The notes under the pieces are model-generated. The model worked only from the letters and a program-made list of their open reading frames with translations, was not told the DNA's origin and made no database searches. The position numbers were made by a program, and so were the translations under genes. 39,222 nucleotides of DNA from Selenomonadaceae bacterium (GTDB taxonomy: Bacteria > Bacillota > Negativicutes > Selenomonadales > Selenomonadaceae), in NCBI GenBank assembly GCA_017484005.1, contig JAFUTY010000001.1:1-39222 (forward strand). Direction: 5' to 3'. Shown piece after piece: positions 7,708-17,288 of the stretch (position 1 is the first letter of the stretch; the number at the start of each line of letters is the position of its first letter).

Positions 7708-8237
7708 GAGTATTTCTGAATCCAGGGCATGCATCAAATGGTATACCTGATTGTGGATGTGTGAATCCGGAGAGTGGAGTTCGAGAGTGCGATATAGTAT
7801 TAAAGATTGCCAATCGAGTAAAAAAGTATCTAGAAGACGTAGGATATGAAGTTAAAATGGTACAATCTGATTCATTGAGAGAAATATGCAATGAGTCGAA
7901 TGATTGGGGCGCAGATTTGTTTGTATCGATTCATTGCAATGCATCTGCGGCGAGGAAAGCGCGTGGGACAGAGAGTTGGTATTGGTATGGCTCAAATGCT
8001 GGGAGAATCTTGGCAACGTGCGTGAATTCGGAGATTTTGTCTTGCGTTAGTGGATTATGGAATCGTGGAGTAAAGGATGGAGGCTATTATGTATTGAGAA
8101 ATACAGATGCGCCGGCGGTGCTAGTGGAAACAGCATTTTTGGACAATAATGAGGATGAATATTTATTGGTGACGTGTGAGGATGGATTTGCGCGAGGGAT
8201 AGCGCGAGGGATAACAGACTATTTTGGAATCAGATAA
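7704..8237 (+). CDS. N-acetylmuramoyl-L-alanine amidase (Amidase_3), endolysin
   Basis: A 177-residue protein that is a bare Amidase_3 domain with no signal peptide or wall-binding domain. The zinc ligands are present: NPGH (His9), Glu28 in GVRECDI, and SIHCNA (His77); the catalytic Glu142 is in LVETAFL. It cleaves the bond between N-acetylmuramic acid and L-alanine in peptidoglycan. Start is TTG with GAGGAG 9 bases before it, overlapping the YvrJ stop. Lacking a signal peptide and following a small membrane protein, it fits a phage endolysin released through a holin. It closes the phage-like module and is followed by a strong terminator. Confidence 0.9.
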   Translation: MRVFLNPGHASNGIPDCGCVNPESGVRECDIVLKIANRVKKYLEDVGYEVKMVQSDSLREICNESNDWGADLFVSIHCNASAARKARGTESWYWYGSNAGRILATCVNSEILSCVSGLWNRGVKDGGYYVLRNTDAPAVLVETAFLDNNEDEYLLVTCEDGFARGIARGITDYFGIR

Positions 8238-8243
8238 TCCTCC

Positions 8244-8300
8244 ACGAACAAGGAACTCCCGATAGATCAATATGATCTGTCGGGAGCTTTTTTTTGTTCG
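8244..8300 (+). terminator. Terminator closing the phage-like module
   Basis: Arms CTCCCGATAGATCA and TGATCTGTCGGGAG (about 8256-8286) followed by T9; the flanks CGAACAA and TTGTTCG can extend the stem. Very stable. Confidence 0.92.
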
Positions 8301-8351
8301 GATGTATATGGGTGGTGGTAAGATTTAGAAAAGAAAGAAGGGAAAAATTTC

Positions 8352-8370
8352 GGGGGGGGGGGTGGGGGGG
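8352..8370 (+). repeat. Poly-G tract G11-T-G7
   Basis: Eleven G, one T and seven G in a sequence that is otherwise AT-rich. It lies between the phage-module terminator and the end of the convergent glycosyltransferase gene. Bases 8301-8506 hold no gene that I can support. Such tracts can slip in length and can form G-quadruplexes; a read-quality artefact is also possible. Confidence 0.9.
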
Positions 8371-8406
8371 CAAAATAAAAATTTATAAAAGTCAAGGAAA
8401 AAAGGA

Positions 8407-8434
8407 TTGCAAAGAAGAAAAATGTGAATATAAT
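8407..8434 (+). promoter_or_regulatory. Promoter-like site before a short hairpin
   Basis: TTGCAA (8407-8412), a 16-base spacer and a perfect TATAAT (8429-8434). No gene follows on this strand; a hairpin with T-run starts about 9 bases downstream. Confidence 0.35.
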
Positions 8435-8442
8435 GGAAGTCG

Positions 8443-8477
8443 AGGATTGCGGCGCGGCTGTAATCCTTTAATTTTTT
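8443..8477 (+). terminator. Hairpin with T-run downstream of the promoter-like site
   Basis: Arms AGGATTGC (8443-8450) and GTAATCCT (8460-8467), then TTTAATTTTTT. On the minus strand, where the glycosyltransferase ends, no T-run follows, so orientation is plus. Together with the promoter-like site it would give a transcript of only about 40 bases. Confidence 0.45.
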
Positions 8478-8506
8478 GTGTCACTATCCAGCATATATGA
8501 TGCGAG

Positions 8507-9460
8507 TTACAATCTTCTCAACAGCTCATAATTCATATTATCCAAAGAGATAGGCTTGCCATGTTGAACTTGATATAACGTATTGCCTATCAAAGGTATG
8601 AGTGTATCGAATAAATTTGCAAATAGATCAAGATTGAAAAAAGGCGTCTTATAGAAATATTCGAACCATAATCGATTAAACAGATTTCTTGTATTGATTC
8701 CAAGTTTATGGCTCGAAAATTGCAAAATTGCTCGCGGAATCTTTTTAGTCTCCTGCTCGTTCGCAATTATATAAGAAATTTCATCGGGGAGTTTTAAATA
8801 ATCGCGAGAAAAAATGTAATTCAAAAAATCTTGATCAGCGCAATTCGATTCTGGATATTTTCTAAAATATTTCGCGCAGAGAGAAATCAAATCTGTTTGC
8901 ATTTCTGAAATTGGAAATGCATTCCCGAGTGAATTTAGATCCAAAATCAGGAGATTTGCAACAAAATAATCACGATAATCGACAAAATTTCTTTCGAAAA
9001 GGAAAAATCTTTCCGTTGAATTTTCCAGCAAATCTGAAACTAACTTTGCATTTGGCGCGGCGATCATAAAATTTCTTAGCTCGATCGACCAAACGTCTGC
9101 AACGTCGAGATTCACAATTGTATCTGCATCGATATAAATTGCTCGAGGCTCATTTACAACGTATGGAATGAAAAGTCGAAAAAAAGTTCCAATTGAAAAG
9201 CGATCTAAGATGATTTGTCCGATTGATTCTTTGAGAGATTCGAGAACATCTCCAGACAAATCATGAAACTCAATCGATTGATTAAAGTTTTTGACAAGCT
9301 CGATGAATCTGTCACGATTATCTTGAGTCAATGTCGAATCATGCAACAAATGAATTTTTACATCATCTCGAGTATTTTCGAACAAAGATTGAATTGATGT
9401 TGCAACGAATTTTGAATATCTCCCATCGCTATCTGTAAGTCCATAACAAATATGAATCAT
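8507..9460 (-). CDS. Glycosyltransferase family 8
   Basis: 317 residues from ATG 9460. The N-terminal MIHICYGLTDSDGRYSKFVA and the later FRLFIPYVV and AIYIDADTIVNLD (DXD at about residues 111-113, which binds the metal and UDP-sugar) are those of retaining GT8 enzymes such as LPS galactosyl- or glucosyltransferases. The upstream in-frame ATG at 9487 lies inside a terminator hairpin, so the second ATG is preferred although the AGGA before it is very close. It acts in the cytosol on lipid-linked or surface glycans. It is single: a terminator separates it from mutB upstream, and no glycan gene cluster is next to it. The acceptor is unknown. Confidence 0.85.
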   Translation of the reverse strand: MIHICYGLTDSDGRYSKFVATSIQSLFENTRDDVKIHLLHDSTLTQDNRDRFIELVKNFNQSIEFHDLSGDVLESLKESIGQIILDRFSIGTFFRLFIPYVVNEPRAIYIDADTIVNLDVADVWSIELRNFMIAAPNAKLVSDLLENSTERFFLFERNFVDYRDYFVANLLILDLNSLGNAFPISEMQTDLISLCAKYFRKYPESNCADQDFLNYIFSRDYLKLPDEISYIIANEQETKKIPRAILQFSSHKLGINTRNLFNRLWFEYFYKTPFFNLDLFANLFDTLIPLIGNTLYQVQHGKPISLDNMNYELLRRL

Positions 9461-9467
9461 GATCCTA

Positions 9468-9512
9468 CAAAAAAAGAGATCGATCATATTTCAGATCGAT
9501 CTCTAAATTTTT
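9468..9512 (-). terminator. Terminator after the rib-hslO-mut gene run
   Basis: GAGATCGATC (9476-9485) pairs with GATCGATCTC (9494-9503) around an 8-base loop, followed on the minus strand by a run of seven T. It ends the transcript coming from mutB. Confidence 0.9.
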
Positions 9513-9535
9513 TTGTGTCTCGAAAAAATTTTTGA

Positions 9536-11728
9536 TCAGCCGGCGACTTCTTCAGATTTTGCGCGGTCGATCAAAAGTTGAATCAATTTAATTCCCGCTT
9601 CAGGAATGTTTGTGCCTGGAGCGAAAATCGCGACTGCACCGGATTTATAAAGGAAGTCATAATCCTGAACTGGAATGACTCCACCGATTGCAACCATGAT
9701 ATCATCGCGTCCCAATTTCTTGAGTTCTTCAACGAGCTCTGGCAATAGAGTGTTATGCCCTGCCGCGAGACTCGAGAATCCAACCATGTGAACGTCTGCA
9801 TCGACTGCATCTTGAGCTGTTTCCGCTGGAGTTTGGAAGAGAGGTCCAACATCGACATCCCAGCCGAGATCCGCGAATGACGATGCAATGACTTTTTGTC
9901 CGCGATCGTGTCCATCCTGTCCCATCTTTGCAACGAAGATTCGAGGACGACGTCCAGAGATTTTTTCGAATTCATCAGCCATCGCGCGAGCTTTTTCGAG
10001 TTCAGTTTTATCGGTGAATTCGGAAGAATAAACTCCGCTGATTGTATGAATCACAGCTTGATAACGTCCGGAAACTTTTTCGACTGCATCGGAAATTTCG
10101 CCGAGCGAGCATCTGACTCGAGCCGCTTCAACCGCACATTCGAGCAAGTTTCCATTGTCGCGAGATTCTGCCGCTTTAGTGATCGCCTCGAGAGCTGCGC
10201 GAGCATCATCTTCATTTCTCTCGCGACGCAGTTTCTCGAGACGTTCAACTTGAGCGTTTCGAACTGCAGTGTTATCGATCGCCAAAATTTCGAGCGGATC
10301 TTCATGGTCGAGACGAAATTTATTGAGCCCGACGATTGATTCATTTCCGGAATCGATTTTTGCCTGCCGACGAGCTGCTGCTTCTTCGATTCGCATTTTT
10401 GGAAGTCCAGTCGGAATCGCTTTTGCCATTCCGCCGAGAGACTCGACTTCTTGAATATGTGCCCATGCGCGGCGAATAATCTCGTTGGTAAGAGCTTCGA
10501 CGTAGAATGAGCCGCCCCATGGATCGATGATTTTGCAGACTTTCGTCTCGTCTTGAATATAAAGCTGAGTGTTTCGAGCGATTCGAGCTGAGAAATCTGT
10601 CGGCAGAGCGATTGCTTCATCGAGCGCGTTGGTATGAAGTGATTGAGTATGTCCGAGAGCTGCTCCCATCGCTTCCATACATGTGCGCGAGATATTGTTG
10701 AATGGATCTTGCGCGGTGAGTGACCAGCCTGAAGTTTGACAGTGAGTTCTAAGTGCCATGGATTTTGGATCACTGCCGCCTTGAGATTTAACGATTTTCG
10801 CCCAGAGAACTCGAGCCGCACGCATCTTGGCAACTTCCATGAAATAATTTTTACCGATCGCCCAGAAGAATGAGAGTCGTTTAGCGAATGCATCGACTGG
10901 CAATCCAGCTTTAACGCCGGTGCGAATATATTCCAAACCATCGGCGAGAGTGTATCCCAATTCGATATCAGCCGGCGCTCCAGCCTCTTGCATGTGATAG
11001 CCGGAGATCGAAATCGAATTGAATTTCGGCATATTTTTCGTCGTATATTCAAAAATGTCGCCAATGATTCGCATCGACATATCAGGCGGATAGATGTATG
11101 TGTTGCGAACCATGAACTCTTTCAGAATATCGTTTTGAATTGTGCCGGTGAGAATCGATTTATCAACGCCCTGCTCGATTCCGCTTTGAATGTAGAATGC
11201 AAGAATCGGAAGAACTGCACCATTCATCGTCATCGAAACAGACATTTGATCGAGAGGAATTCCACTGAACAAAATGTTCATATCGAGCATCGAGCAGACT
11301 GAAACTCCAGCTTTTCCAACGTCACCAAAGACGCGGGGATTATCTGCATCATAACCGCGGTGAGTTGGAAGATCGAACGCGATCGATAATCCTTTCTGCC
11401 CTGCAGCGAGATTCCGGCGATAGAATGCATTCGATTCTTCCGCTGTCGAGAATCCTGCATATTGACGAACTGTCCATGGTCTGAACACATACATCGTCGA
11501 ATATGGTCCGCGAAGGAATGGCGGAAGTCCAGAGACGAAATCGAGATGATTCATATGATCATATTCGTCGTGAGTGTAGAGCGGTTTGACTGGAATATGC
11601 TCCATCGTGCGCTCTGTGAGTGAATCGTAATTCGCGGAAACTTCTTTTTCGAATTTCGATTTCCATTCGTCGAAACTCTCGGCTTGAGGCTCGCTCAAAC
11701 TGATTTTGGTGAAATCAGGATTCGACAT
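9536..11728 (-). CDS. mutB: Methylmalonyl-CoA mutase, large (catalytic) subunit
   Basis: 730 residues. It interconverts (R)-methylmalonyl-CoA and succinyl-CoA using adenosylcobalamin, in the succinate-propionate route. The N-terminal TIM-barrel part has the family sequence [19 protein letters not shown] (with the active-site Tyr), [12 protein letters not shown] and [16 protein letters not shown]. The C-terminal domain has the base-off B12 motif DGHDRG with His607 as cobalt ligand, and later [12 protein letters not shown] and IAIGGV-like strands. ATG 11728 overlaps the mutA stop by one base and has GAAAGGA 11 bases before it, so mutA and mutB are coupled. No meaB chaperone or epimerase gene is nearby. 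Last gene of its run. Confidence 0.97.
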   Translation of the reverse strand: MSNPDFTKISLSEPQAESFDEWKSKFEKEVSANYDSLTERTMEHIPVKPLYTHDEYDHMNHLDFVSGLPPFLRGPYSTMYVFRPWTVRQYAGFSTAEESNAFYRRNLAAGQKGLSIAFDLPTHRGYDADNPRVFGDVGKAGVSVCSMLDMNILFSGIPLDQMSVSMTMNGAVLPILAFYIQSGIEQGVDKSILTGTIQNDILKEFMVRNTYIYPPDMSMRIIGDIFEYTTKNMPKFNSISISGYHMQEAGAPADIELGYTLADGLEYIRTGVKAGLPVDAFAKRLSFFWAIGKNYFMEVAKMRAARVLWAKIVKSQGGSDPKSMALRTHCQTSGWSLTAQDPFNNISRTCMEAMGAALGHTQSLHTNALDEAIALPTDFSARIARNTQLYIQDETKVCKIIDPWGGSFYVEALTNEIIRRAWAHIQEVESLGGMAKAIPTGLPKMRIEEAAARRQAKIDSGNESIVGLNKFRLDHEDPLEILAIDNTAVRNAQVERLEKLRRERNEDDARAALEAITKAAESRDNGNLLECAVEAARVRCSLGEISDAVEKVSGRYQAVIHTISGVYSSEFTDKTELEKARAMADEFEKISGRRPRIFVAKMGQDGHDRGQKVIASSFADLGWDVDVGPLFQTPAETAQDAVDADVHMVGFSSLAAGHNTLLPELVEELKKLGRDDIMVAIGGVIPVQDYDFLYKSGAVAIFAPGTNIPEAGIKLIQLLIDRAKSEEVAG

Positions 11729-13902
11729 CAGGCGATCATTCCTTTCTTCTGTTGTAACGATTCGAGAATCTTGTAGCAATTTGCGCGGACGGAAATATAT
11801 TCATTGATTCCTGCATTGTTGTAAGTCTCGAGGAGATCTTTCGGTGCAGCTCCTGCGAGAAATACTGTTGCATTTGGAAGAGCCTCGTGAAGTTTTGGTG
11901 CGAGATCTGGAACGATTTCAGGATAAGTTGCATCGGTCGAGCAAATCACGACTGCATCTGCGCCGGATTCTTTAGCGGCTTGAGCTGCTTCATCTGTCGT
12001 TTTGAATCCATCGTTGCCGAGAACTTGGAATGCTCCGACTTGCAAAAATCCAGTGGTGAAATCTGCACGAGCTTTGTGCTGCGGAATTGGACCCATATTC
12101 GCCAAGAAAATTTTGACGTTATCATTTTTCTCCGCTTTGAATTTTTCAGTTCTTTCACGAAGTGCCTCGAATTTTTCAGAGAGTCGATGCGCTTTAATCG
12201 GTGTGACTTCTTCGATTTTCTGCTCGCCGATTGATTCGCGAATCGCTGGAATGATTGCTCCAGCTGCCGCCGCTTCAATCGCTAAATCGAGTTTTTCGAA
12301 TTCTTTCGCCTCGACAACTGCATCGAGTTTGTGACGGCATGCATCGGTATCAGTTTTGTCGAGGTATGCATGAACTTGATCGATTCTCGATTTTTTATTC
12401 GCCTCGAAATCTTCAACGCGAGCATCTAGTCTTTCTTCCGTCATGTTTGGATACATATTGTTGCCCACGATTCTCTCGCGACGAAGTTCAGCCGCTTTGA
12501 ATCGATCCGCTAAAATTTTGGCAACTTCCGCTTGAGGATATCCTTCATGAATTGCCGCGACGATTCCGCCTTTGGATTCGATTGTCTGGAATTCTTTCCA
12601 AATCAAATCGCGAATCTGTCGAGTTAGAGTTTCAACTGCCCAAGATCCGCCCGCAGGATCGATCGGCTGCAGAAGTCCAAATTCTTCCTGCAGAATGATT
12701 TGAACGTTGCGAGCGATTCGACGAGAGAATTCATCGCCTTTGCGAATCGGTTCATCGAATGGAGCATTTTCAAAGCTGTCGATTCCGCCGACAACTCCAG
12801 AAAAGATTTCGGAAGTGTTGCGGAGCATGTTGACATATGGATCATAGACAGTTTTGCAGAATAGAGCCGGACGCGCATGAATATGAATCTGCTGAGCTTT
12901 TTCTGAACCGCCGAATGCTTTGACAATCTCAGCCCAAATCGGTTTGACTGCACGAAGTTTGGCGATTTGCATGAAGAAATTCGATCCCATCGAGAATTGG
13001 AACATGATCTGATTTGCCGCATCGTCAATCGAGATTCCGCGTTTGATCAATGCACGAAGATATTCAGCTGCTGTTGCGATAGTGTAAGCGATTTCTTGAA
13101 CGTCATTCGCACCGCCATCGCTGTAGACATCTGAACGCACGAAGATCGTTTTAAGATTTGGTGAATTTTTCAGAGCCCATTTTGCGCAATCTGCCAATCC
13201 ATCGCACAAACTTTCGATTGGGTGATCAGATTTTCCATCAGTCAATAATTCGCCGATTGGATCTGCTCCAATGACTCCGCTCAATTTCGAAATATCCTGC
13301 CCAGATTTTTTCACTGCCGCGATTATCAATGAAAGAATTGGAAATGCTGTTGCTCCTGCATACAAATAGATCGGATATTTTTCGAGTTTGAGATCTTTCA
13401 ACAAAATCTCGACATCTTCAACCGTCGTGAGTGAAACTCCAACATCACCGATTTTTTCCTCGTGACGAAGATCTCCGCAGTGACGAGTTGTTGAATCAAG
13501 TTTGATGTTGTAAATCGTCGAGCCTTTGTCGATTTCATGTTTCAAAAGCTCGTTGCAATCTGCAGGGAAAGTTTCATCACAGACTTGCGCGATTCCCCAT
13601 GGCTGATTGACATATCCATTGATTCTCGCGCCGCGAACCATATCGCCGAGCCCTGGAAATGTTTTCGGCTGAAGCGGTTCAGTATCGTTGTGGAAATACA
13701 TCGGATCGAATGTGATTCCCTCATACGTTGGAGTGTACATTTTTTTCTCGAATGGCGCGCCTTTGAGAAGTGCAATGCATGCTTCCTTCCATTGATCGTA
13801 CGTTGGAATTTCGAATTCATCGAGAGGAACATCGGGGAAATTCGTTTGTGCTTCCGATTTTTTGAGAATTTCTTGAAGATCGAGCTCTGCATTATCGCTC
13901 AT
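11728..13902 (-). CDS. mutA: Methylmalonyl-CoA mutase, small (structural) subunit
   Basis: 724 residues, homologous to MutB over its length but degenerate. The cobalamin motif DXHXXG is replaced by [12 protein letters not shown] near residue 600, so it should not bind B12; this is normal for the small subunit of the heterodimeric enzyme. The barrel part keeps [20 protein letters not shown] and [17 protein letters not shown]. The start at 13902 follows AGGAGG at ideal spacing; the frame from 13920 lacks one. It stabilises MutB. The gene begins 24 bases after hslO, in the same run. Confidence 0.95.
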   Translation of the reverse strand: MSDNAELDLQEILKKSEAQTNFPDVPLDEFEIPTYDQWKEACIALLKGAPFEKKMYTPTYEGITFDPMYFHNDTEPLQPKTFPGLGDMVRGARINGYVNQPWGIAQVCDETFPADCNELLKHEIDKGSTIYNIKLDSTTRHCGDLRHEEKIGDVGVSLTTVEDVEILLKDLKLEKYPIYLYAGATAFPILSLIIAAVKKSGQDISKLSGVIGADPIGELLTDGKSDHPIESLCDGLADCAKWALKNSPNLKTIFVRSDVYSDGGANDVQEIAYTIATAAEYLRALIKRGISIDDAANQIMFQFSMGSNFFMQIAKLRAVKPIWAEIVKAFGGSEKAQQIHIHARPALFCKTVYDPYVNMLRNTSEIFSGVVGGIDSFENAPFDEPIRKGDEFSRRIARNVQIILQEEFGLLQPIDPAGGSWAVETLTRQIRDLIWKEFQTIESKGGIVAAIHEGYPQAEVAKILADRFKAAELRRERIVGNNMYPNMTEERLDARVEDFEANKKSRIDQVHAYLDKTDTDACRHKLDAVVEAKEFEKLDLAIEAAAAGAIIPAIRESIGEQKIEEVTPIKAHRLSEKFEALRERTEKFKAEKNDNVKIFLANMGPIPQHKARADFTTGFLQVGAFQVLGNDGFKTTDEAAQAAKESGADAVVICSTDATYPEIVPDLAPKLHEALPNATVFLAGAAPKDLLETYNNAGINEYISVRANCYKILESLQQKKGMIA

Positions 13903-13926
13903 GTGAAAACCTCCTATCATTTGAAA

Positions 13927-14850
13927 TCACAGATGAACTTTTCCGAGTCCGACATTTCGCAATGCAACAAGTTCCTCTTTGGAAAATTGATACTTCTTGC
14001 CGCAAAATTGACAGACGACTTCGGCTTTTCCATCCTCGACGAGATTGTTCAGATCTTTTTCGGTGAGAGTCATCAAAGTATCTTCGATTCGACGCTTTGA
14101 ACAATGACATCTGAACGCGAGATCTGTCGTCGAGAGAATATTGATTTGATCGAATCCTTTCAAAAGTTCGCGAATGATCCCTTCAGCATCGAGACCATTT
14201 TCGATCATTGTTGAAACTGGATCGATCGTTTTGAGATTGTTTTCCAATTTTGTAATTGATGAATCAGATGCGTTCGGGAGTGGCTGAATCAAAAATCCTC
14301 CCGCGGAAATGATATCGAGATCTTTGCCAACTAAAACTCCCAAGCCGACGCTCGATGGAGTTTGCTCGGAAGTTGCAAGATAATTTGTAAGATCCTCGGC
14401 AATTTCTCCCGAAACAATTTCCGCTGATCCTGTGATTGGTTCTTTGAGTCCAGTGAATCGATTGACAGTCACGAGACCATTGCGCCCGACTCCTCCTGCG
14501 ACATCGATTTTGCCGTGAGGATTCGATTCAGTTGGAGATTTTGCGGGGAGATCGACGTGAGGATTTGTTACATATCCTCGAACAAATCCCTCTGGAACTG
14601 CATCTGCGACGATTGATCCCAACGCTCCGCCGCCATTGATTTTGATTGTCACTGCCTCTTTGTTTTTGAGATTCGCCGCGAATAGAAGTGCACCAGTCAT
14701 TGTTCTTCCGAGAGCCGCCGCTGCAACTGGATAACAATCGTGACGTTTGACTCCGTCGCGAACGAGATCAGTTGTCACTGCGGCAAAAACTCTAACATCT
14801 TCCGCCGTGGCTTTGATTAAATGATCCTTCGTGTCAAATTCCCCCTTCAA
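13927..14850 (-). CDS. hslO: Hsp33 redox-regulated chaperonin
   Basis: About 301-307 residues. Hsp33 is a cytosolic holdase switched on by oxidative unfolding. The C-terminal zinc switch is intact: CHC (in FRCHCSKRRIE) and CQFC near the end, four cysteines that bind zinc when reduced. The core shows LGRTMTGALLFAANLK and GGALGSIVADA. The start is unusual. The first usable codon in frame is TTG at 14850, overlapping the phosphodiesterase stop, without a ribosome site before it. AAGGGGG lies after it, 8 bases before an ACG at 14832; initiation there would give (M)KDHLIKATA, which is exactly where Hsp33 proteins normally begin. Lies between the phosphodiesterase and mutA genes. Confidence 0.95.
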   Translation of the reverse strand: MKGEFDTKDHLIKATAEDVRVFAAVTTDLVRDGVKRHDCYPVAAAALGRTMTGALLFAANLKNKEAVTIKINGGGALGSIVADAVPEGFVRGYVTNPHVDLPAKSPTESNPHGKIDVAGGVGRNGLVTVNRFTGLKEPITGSAEIVSGEIAEDLTNYLATSEQTPSSVGLGVLVGKDLDIISAGGFLIQPLPNASDSSITKLENNLKTIDPVSTMIENGLDAEGIIRELLKGFDQINILSTTDLAFRCHCSKRRIEDTLMTLTEKDLNNLVEDGKAEVVCQFCGKKYQFSKEELVALRNVGLGKVHL

Positions 14851-15440
14851 ATTTCAAGCTGCAATAAAATTTCGCCGCTATCGAGATCGAAGATTTTTAT
14901 TTCGGATTCATCGATCGTTGCGACGGTTGATCTTTTATCTGCGCGATTTGGAAGTGATGGAGATCCAGGATTCAATAAAATTGAATTTCCATGACGTTCC
15001 AAAATATTGTTGTGAATGTGCCCAGTGATAAAAATATCTGCTTGAAGTCGATTCGCATCAGATTGAATTTCACCGATCATCTTTTCCCAATTTGGATTCT
15101 CTGGATTGTTGCAATATGTGAATTGAGTTCCGTGAGTCATGACGATTCGCTTTCCATTCGCGAAAATGTATGCATATGGAGACTGAATCGGGAGATTTAT
15201 CACATTTTGATCGACGTCTGAATCGCAATTTCCCTTCGAAAAGATCATTGGAATTTTTACTTTGTTGATTCGATTCGCAAGTTCAAGCGGATTATAATCT
15301 TCGAGCATTGGATTCCGTGGCCCATGATAAAGAATATCTCCGGCATGCAAAATCAAATCTGCATCTGGAAAAATTTTCTCGATAGCGCGAGCAAATCGAA
15401 GTTCATGCCCATGCGTGTCGCTCATCACACCAATTTTCAT
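14847..15440 (-). CDS. YfcE/MJ0936-type metallophosphodiesterase
   Basis: 197 residues. All calcineurin-like metal motifs of this family are present in order: SDTHGH near residue 8, HAGDIL, SKGNCDSD, MTHGT, ITGHIHNN and LNPGS. Members are dimetal phosphodiesterases; E. coli YfcE cleaves model diesters, and the physiological substrate is unknown. ATG 15440 is preferred over 15458 because GAGGAG lies 8 bases before it and the protein then begins MKIGVMSDTHG, as in the family. It starts 15 bases after ribH ends. Its role in this run is unclear; the link is probably only shared expression. Confidence 0.92.
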   Translation of the reverse strand: MKIGVMSDTHGHELRFARAIEKIFPDADLILHAGDILYHGPRNPMLEDYNPLELANRINKVKIPMIFSKGNCDSDVDQNVINLPIQSPYAYIFANGKRIVMTHGTQFTYCNNPENPNWEKMIGEIQSDANRLQADIFITGHIHNNILERHGNSILLNPGSPSLPNRADKRSTVATIDESEIKIFDLDSGEILLQLEI

Positions 15441-15454
15441 AAAAAAAAATCTCC

Positions 15455-16063
15455 TCACATGATTTCTGGAGCGTCATTATTTGGAATTTGATCTCCAGAA
15501 TCGGGCGGCATATCCATCGGAATATTTTCTTCGATATCTTTTGAATGATCGAAAGCGTTCGAGGGAATTTCATAATCGCTTCGAGTTTGTGCGGCTGAAG
15601 AGAAATTTTTGAACAGATTTGCCATCTCAATCGCTGAAACCGCGGCATCGAATCCTTTGTTGCCAGCTTTAGTTCCAGCGCGTTCAATCGCCTGTTGAAT
15701 ATTTTCAGTCGTGACAACTCCAAACATGCATGGAACGCCAGTCGATAATGAAACGCTCGCAATTCCTTTTGAAACCTCGTTGCAAACATAATCATAGTGT
15801 GAAGTTGATCCTCGAATCACTGCACCGAGACAAATCACTGCATCGAATTTTTTGCTCGATGCAAGTTTTTTCGTCGCGAGAGGAATTTCAAAAGCTCCTG
15901 GAACCCATGCAACCGAGATATTTCTGTCTGAAACCTCGTGACGTCTCAATGCATCGAGCGCGCCGGATAACAATTTGCTCGTGATGAATTCATTGAATCT
16001 TGAAACGACAATCGCGAATTTCAATCCCTTTCCGATGAGATTTCCTTCATAAACTTTCGGCAT
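15455..16063 (-). CDS. ribH: Lumazine synthase with an unusual C-terminal tail
   Basis: 202 residues against about 155 in the family. It condenses the ribityl-aminouracil with dihydroxybutanone phosphate to 6,7-dimethyl-8-ribityllumazine. The core (1-154) is complete: [33 protein letters not shown] with catalytic His89, [16 protein letters not shown] and NKGFDAA. Residues 155-202 are extra: acidic, rich in Asp, Asn, Pro and Ser, and probably unstructured. The tail is in frame and ends just before the next ribosome site, so it is not an obvious frameshift product. Start ATG with GGAGGAG. Lies 13 bases after ribBA. Confidence 0.96.
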   Translation of the reverse strand: MPKVYEGNLIGKGLKFAIVVSRFNEFITSKLLSGALDALRRHEVSDRNISVAWVPGAFEIPLATKKLASSKKFDAVICLGAVIRGSTSHYDYVCNEVSKGIASVSLSTGVPCMFGVVTTENIQQAIERAGTKAGNKGFDAAVSAIEMANLFKNFSSAAQTRSDYEIPSNAFDHSKDIEENIPMDMPPDSGDQIPNNDAPEIM

Positions 16064-16076
16064 TGAATCTCCTCCT

Positions 16077-17276
16077 TCAAATTTTATGTCCCATTTTCAA
16101 TTTTTTCACGGTGAGATAATTTTTATCGAATTTTGTCGGCTGAACAATCAATGGAACGCGTTCAGTGATCGTCAATCCATGTCCCTCGAGCCCTGCACGT
16201 TTCGCCGGATTGTTTGTCAAAAGTCGAATCGAAGTCAATCCCAATTGCGAGAGAATCTGCGCACCGACTCCATAATCTCGAAGATCTGGAGCAAAACCTA
16301 GAAGGATATTCGCCTCAACTGTATCTTTTCCTTCGTCTTGAAGTGCGTAAGCTCGCATTTTATTCGCTAAACCGATTCCGCGACCTTCCTGCCGCATATA
16401 TAAAACGACTCCGCAGCCTTCCTTTTCAATTCGACGAAGAGCGATCGCCAATTGCTCGCCGCAATCGCAGCGAAGAGATCCCAATGCATCGCCGGTTAAA
16501 CATTCAGAATGAACTCGAACGAGCACATTTTCCTTGCCCTCGATATCTCCTTTGACAATCGCAAGATGACATTTATTCTCGAGAGAATCCTCGAACGCTC
16601 GAATTCTGAATTGCCCATATTTGCTCGGAAAATTCACATTGGCGATCTCTTTGACAAAATTCTCAGTGCGCTTGCGATATTCAATCAAAGATTGAACGGT
16701 GATAATGTTGAGATCATGTTTCGCGGCGAATTGTTTCAATCGAGGAGTGCGCATCATGTGTCCATCGTCATCCATTATTTCGCAGCACATTCCTGCAGGA
16801 AAAAATCCAGCGAGCTTGGCGAGATCGACAGTCGCTTCAGTGTGTCCAGCTCGACGCAATACTCCACCTTCAACTGCTCGAAGTGGAAATACATGTCCCG
16901 GACGTCTGAATGTTGCAGGTTTCGCTTTGGGATCTAACAATTTTTTCACAGTGTGACAGCGTTCGAACGCCGAGATTCCTGTCTCCGTGTCATATGCATC
17001 GATTGAAACGGTGAATGCAGTTTCATGATTGTCAGTGTTATTTGCAACCATCGCGCCAATTGCAAGTTCATCGAGTCTCGAGCCGGCGACAGGTGTGCAA
17101 ATCAATCCTTTCGCGTGAGTTGCCATGAAATTGATTTGCTCAGGAGTCAGAGTTTCAGCCGCGCAAATGATATCGCCTTCATTCTCGCGAGATTCATCGT
17201 CAACAACAACGATCATTTTTCCCGCGCGAATATCTTCAATCGCTTGTTCAGCCGTTGCAAAATTTTTTTCTTCCAT
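16077..17276 (-). CDS. ribBA: Bifunctional DHBP synthase / GTP cyclohydrolase II
   Basis: 399 residues, the normal size of the fusion. The N-terminal half (about 1-200) makes dihydroxybutanone phosphate from ribulose 5-phosphate: [14 protein letters not shown] holds the metal- and substrate-binding acids, followed by RRPGHVFPL and HTEATVDL. The C-terminal half opens [25 protein letters not shown] supplies the three zinc cysteines, then [10 protein letters not shown] and LLTNNPAK. All key residues appear intact. Start ATG follows AAGGGGGATATTT. Thirteen-base gap to ribE and to ribH, so clearly one operon. Confidence 0.97.
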   Translation of the reverse strand: MEEKNFATAEQAIEDIRAGKMIVVVDDESRENEGDIICAAETLTPEQINFMATHAKGLICTPVAGSRLDELAIGAMVANNTDNHETAFTVSIDAYDTETGISAFERCHTVKKLLDPKAKPATFRRPGHVFPLRAVEGGVLRRAGHTEATVDLAKLAGFFPAGMCCEIMDDDGHMMRTPRLKQFAAKHDLNIITVQSLIEYRKRTENFVKEIANVNFPSKYGQFRIRAFEDSLENKCHLAIVKGDIEGKENVLVRVHSECLTGDALGSLRCDCGEQLAIALRRIEKEGCGVVLYMRQEGRGIGLANKMRAYALQDEGKDTVEANILLGFAPDLRDYGVGAQILSQLGLTSIRLLTNNPAKRAGLEGHGLTITERVPLIVQPTKFDKNYLTVKKLKMGHKI

Positions 17277-17288
17277 AAATATCCCCCT

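Noticed and set aside
8294..8500. 68-codon frame on the plus strand
   Set aside because: It reads through the terminator tail and the poly-G tract, lacks a ribosome site, and gives a Gly/Arg/Lys-rich product unlike a real protein.
9468..9512. Regulatory leader hairpin of the glycosyltransferase
   Set aside because: The hairpin with T-run on the minus strand fits a plain terminator for mutB; no alternative pairing is evident.
10051..11064. 337-codon frame inside mutB
   Set aside because: Same-strand shadow frame of a strongly conserved gene; its product is low in structure and has no family resemblance.
12002..12334. Plus-strand frames opposite mutA and mutB
   Set aside because: Regular codon use of mutA/mutB creates long antisense frames; none has a ribosome site or recognisable product.
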